Below are positions 61,506 through 64,000 of a DNA stretch of 64,000 nt, in pieces. The position numbers were made by a program, and so were the translations under genes. Positions within the stretch are counted from its first letter, which is position 1. Each line of letters begins with the position of its first letter. Source of the DNA: Clostridiales bacterium 1_7_47FAA (GTDB lineage Bacteria > Bacillota > Clostridia > Lachnospirales > Lachnospiraceae); contig DS990260.1 of assembly GCA_000155435.1 (NCBI GenBank), positions 2,842,144 through 2,906,143 of the forward strand. Reading direction: 5' to 3'. The notes beneath the pieces were generated by a model, which did not search any database, was not told where the DNA came from, and was given only the letters and a program-made list of their open reading frames with translations.

Positions 61506-62618
61506 TTATCTAGGCCAGCGCTCCCTGGCACAGGGCAGCGCCTCAAACGCACCGTGGGGTTCCGTCTGATACCAGTAGGCCACGGAAGACAGATCGTCCT
61601 GCCGTTCAAACAGTCCCCGGTCACTGACCCCGATCTGCTGGACCGTGACCCGCAGGTCATGGTCAAAGATAACCGGATCCATAAGATGCCACCTGTAAAA
61701 GGACCGCATGGGAGGGCAGTCGTCATTATGGTATGGATTACGGATATCCGCATCATGGGCAGAATAAAAAGGATATCCTAAAAAAGGGGAGTTATAGTTC
61801 GTCTCCACGGTCCGGCCGTCCTCCTGGCGTGCAAAGCTCCAGGAACCGCCAAAATAATCCTCCATCCCGGTCCCGCATATGGTGGGGTATTCCCTGTCCC
61901 CGTCAATGTAGAATTTCACTTCCCCTTCCCCCCACCAGTAACGCTCCAGGGTACTTAATGCAATGAAGGTCCCTACATAATGTCCCCTTCCCCTGATATG
62001 ATCCGCTATGACATAATCCTTTCCGGGGGAAGTGATTCTCTCACGCCTCCATTGGGCATGGAAATACGCCGTGTCATCCGGAATATGGTCATAAAGGCAA
62101 TAATCAATCTGGTAAAAAAAGGCCGGAACCGGATCCGCGTGCTGGTTCACAAGTTCAATCCGCGCGCCTGCCCGGAACGGCATCGGGAAATAGCAGTTGA
62201 ATCCCCTGGCCGGGGCCACCGTGACCGGGACAGAGTCCACCCTGTAATCCGCCCCAAAGCCGCAGCAGAAAAAGTCCCCCAAAGGGCTTTCCACGGAAGG
62301 CGCGGTCTCATCATCCCAGTACATGCGCAGTACCAGGTCCCTGAGCACATAGCGCTCAGCATCGGAGGTTTTCCGGTCCACGGTCATCCATATATGATTG
62401 ATCACGCCCGCGCCTTCTATCTCACCCAGGACCACACTCTCTCCCGGCTGTATATCCTTAAGGCAGGGACTGCCCTTCCTGGACGGCCCCAGCGGCCCCG
62501 CGGCCATGCCGCCTTTTCCTTTTTCCCCTGTTGGGTTCTCCGCGTTAATGGCCCTGCTTCTTCCATGCCGTAACATGGGAAGGGCGCCCAGCATACCTGT
62601 CATTGAATATTCAAACAT
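61506..62618 (-). CDS. GH172 (DUF2961) family protein
   Basis: A 370-residue protein without signal peptide. AGVINHIWMTVDRK, YWDDETAPSVESPLGDFFCCG, GFNCYFPMPFRAGARIELVN and GTGMEDYFGGSWSFA are the DUF2961 pattern. The family is now GH172, with members acting on difructose dianhydride I or on alpha-D-arabinofuranosides or fructofuranosides. The exact sugar cannot be read from sequence. It follows the permease gene at 62672 by 53 bases and belongs to the operon that runs off the right edge. Confidence 0.88.
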   Translation of the reverse strand: MFEYSMTGMLGALPMLRHGRSRAINAENPTGEKGKGGMAAGPLGPSRKGSPCLKDIQPGESVVLGEIEGAGVINHIWMTVDRKTSDAERYVLRDLVLRMYWDDETAPSVESPLGDFFCCGFGADYRVDSVPVTVAPARGFNCYFPMPFRAGARIELVNQHADPVPAFFYQIDYCLYDHIPDDTAYFHAQWRRERITSPGKDYVIADHIRGRGHYVGTFIALSTLERYWWGEGEVKFYIDGDREYPTICGTGMEDYFGGSWSFARQEDGRTVETNYNSPFLGYPFYSAHDADIRNPYHNDDCPPMRSFYRWHLMDPVIFDHDLRVTVQQIGVSDRGLFERQDDLSSVAYWYQTEPHGAFEALPCARERWPR

Positions 62619-62671
62619 TGTATCCTCCCTGTCCTTAGAGCGTGTTTAAAAATCCGCTCCCGTCTTTTCCC

Positions 62672-63502
62672 CTACCCCTTCACCGCTCCGGCCGTCATGC
62701 CCTCTGCCACCCACTTATTCAGCACAAAATATACAATCATGGGCGGAAGGATTGATACGGCAATGGCCGCGTACGTGGAACCCCAGTCCACATTCCCAAA
62801 GGCCCCCACATAATCCTTAAGGCCCAGGGCTACTGTCTTGGCCGCCTGCTCGCTGATGAATGTGTTGGCGAATATGAAGTCGTTCCATATAAAGATACTG
62901 TGCATGGACGCCACCGTAATCACCGTGTTCTTAGCCAGCGGGAAAACAATGGAGGTAAAGGTGCGGTATGGGGAACAGCCGTCCACAATGGCAGATTCTA
63001 TCAGCTCATTGGGAATGAAGCTGTAAAAGCTGACAAACAGCATGACGGACAGTGGCAGCGCAAATCCCACCTGGGGCAGGATCAGTGAAAAGCTGGTGTT
63101 GAGTATGTGCATCCTGCTGTAAAAGATAAACAGGGGAATCAGGGTTATCTGAACCGGAATCATGATTCCGAACGTAAAAAACGCATAAATCCTGCCCGTG
63201 AGCCTGAACCTGAATTTAGAAATCGCAAACCCCGCCGTGGCGCTCAGGAAAACGATGAGGACAATGGAAACCGCCGTGATTTTAAAGCTGTTCCACATGT
63301 ACCCCAGGATTTTCCCGTCTGAGAATATCTTAATATAATTTGCCAGGGTAGGTGATTTCGGCAAGGCAAACGGTGCTGCGGACAACTCCGTGGTGGGCTT
63401 GATGCTTGCCAGGAACAGCCACAGCACAGGATATAGCTGCACCGCCAAAAACAGGCATATAACAACCAGGAATATTACTTTTCCAATCTTCTTTTTAGCC
63501 AT
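62672..63502 (-). CDS. Sugar ABC permease, MalG type (GH172 system)
   Basis: A 276-residue permease with six membrane segments, coupling loop ELIESAVIDGCSPYRTF and the ending GMTAGAVKG. Start at 63502 has GGGGGGA upstream and avoids overlap with the preceding gene; an ATG at 63520 is the alternative. Likely imports the sugar acted on by the GH172 protein. Confidence 0.9.
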   Translation of the reverse strand: MAKKKIGKVIFLVVICLFLAVQLYPVLWLFLASIKPTTELSAAPFALPKSPTLANYIKIFSDGKILGYMWNSFKITAVSIVLIVFLSATAGFAISKFRFRLTGRIYAFFTFGIMIPVQITLIPLFIFYSRMHILNTSFSLILPQVGFALPLSVMLFVSFYSFIPNELIESAIVDGCSPYRTFTSIVFPLAKNTVITVASMHSIFIWNDFIFANTFISEQAAKTVALGLKDYVGAFGNVDWGSTYAAIAVSILPPMIVYFVLNKWVAEGMTAGAVKG

Positions 63503-63503
63503 G

Positions 63504-64000
63504 TCATTGTCCCCCCGCATGCTTTTTCTTTTTTATGAATGTCCTTTCCTCCGACATCACCGCCCGGAGCAGGGCAACCACCAGGATACTTTCTATGATG
63601 ATGAACACGGACAGCGTGCTTCCATAACCATACTGGTTGCTGGAAAATGCCTTCTTATACATATAGGTGGACATCAGCTCGCTGACATTGCCCGGGCCTC
63701 CATTGGTCAGGAGGAACGGTATGTCAAATCCCCTTAGGGCGCCGGTCAGGCACATGGTCAGGGTGAGAAGGATGATCTGACGGATCATGGGAAGCTTAAT
63801 CCTAATCAGCAGCTGCCAGTCTGTTGCCCCATCCACCCTGGCCGCCTCCATGACTTCCTTATCCAGGGAAATCAGGGCTGCATAGAAGATAACCATATAC
63901 ATCCCGGCAAACCGCCATCCCTCCGGCAGGGATACGGCTGCAAGGACCGTCTTGATATTTGTAAGCCAGCTGATGCTTCGGATGCCAAAAACATTCAATA
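63504..64000 (-). CDS. Sugar ABC permease, MalF type, 5' end outside window
   Basis: C-terminal ~165 residues of a MalF-like permease; the frame is open at the right edge, and the TTG at 63998 is not convincing as a start. Coupling loop EVMEAARVDGATDWQLLIRI, then three membrane segments and a basic tail KKKKHAGGQ. Partner of the MalG-type permease that starts one base later. Confidence 0.9.
   Translation of the reverse strand, partial: LNVFGIRSISWLTNIKTVLAAVSLPEGWRFAGMYMVIFYAALISLDKEVMEAARVDGATDWQLLIRIKLPMIRQIILLTLTMCLTGALRGFDIPFLLTNGGPGNVSELMSTYMYKKAFSSNQYGYGSTLSVFIIIESILVVALLRAVMSEERTFIKKKKHAGGQ

Overview
The window reads as chromosomal DNA of a gut-type Lachnospiraceae (Bacillota), probably Enterocloster or a close Clostridium relative. 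This is inferred from gene content and protein character, not from a search: spoVG next to a glgC/glgD pair, Mfd and Pth side by side, an AsnRS of clostridial type, many two-permease sugar ABC systems without their own ATPase, strong AGGAGG ribosome binding sites, and roughly balanced GC with AT-rich promoters. I see no rRNA, tRNA, CRISPR array, prophage or complete insertion sequence. Both edges cut a gene: an Rpn-like protein on the left and a sugar ABC permease on the right.

Layout. 1-2.6 kb: truncated Rpn-family protein, a TM1266-type small regulator, a DUF1622 membrane protein and an MFS exporter. 2.6-7 kb: mfd and pth (housekeeping). 7-13 kb: a membrane-bound alpha/beta hydrolase with a LarA-type racemase, a CdaR-like regulator, a 20-bp tandem repeat and a GT51 transglycosylase. 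13-15.4 kb: a lone 765-residue P-loop protein with GTPase-like motifs that I cannot assign. 15.5-26.3 kb: one long minus-strand nucleoside uptake and salvage cluster (nucleoside hydrolase, amidohydrolase, three phosphorylases, GntR regulator, BMP lipoprotein, ABC ATPase and two permeases). 26.4-28 kb: a purine riboswitch in front of a COG2509-like FAD protein. 28-33.3 kb: permease, hydantoinase/oxoprolinase, HExxH protein and FCD-type GntR regulator, with matching operators at the front. 33.4-41 kb: spoVG, glgD, glgC, asnS and a YhaO/YhaN-like nuclease-ATPase pair.

41-64 kb is given over to plant polysaccharide use. A PrpR-type sigma-54 activator lies between two GH51 arabinofuranosidase units, and each unit has a GG-N10-GC (-24/-12) promoter pointing away from the activator. 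Next is a GH120 beta-xylosidase operon with its own ABC importer, headed by a tiny ribbon-helix-helix gene. A second tiny RHH gene is divergent from it, and both promoters are covered by GGTTC/GAACC repeats. After a coiled-coil membrane protein and an SDR come a GH172 (DUF2961) protein and a third sugar ABC permease pair.

How it works together (inference): arabino- and xylo-oligosaccharides are imported by binding-protein ABC systems and cleaved inside the cell, since none of the glycosidases has a signal peptide. The sugar systems probably share an ATPase encoded elsewhere. The least ordinary parts are the sigma-54 and RHH control of hemicellulose genes, the orphan P-loop protein, and the riboswitch-FAD pairing.
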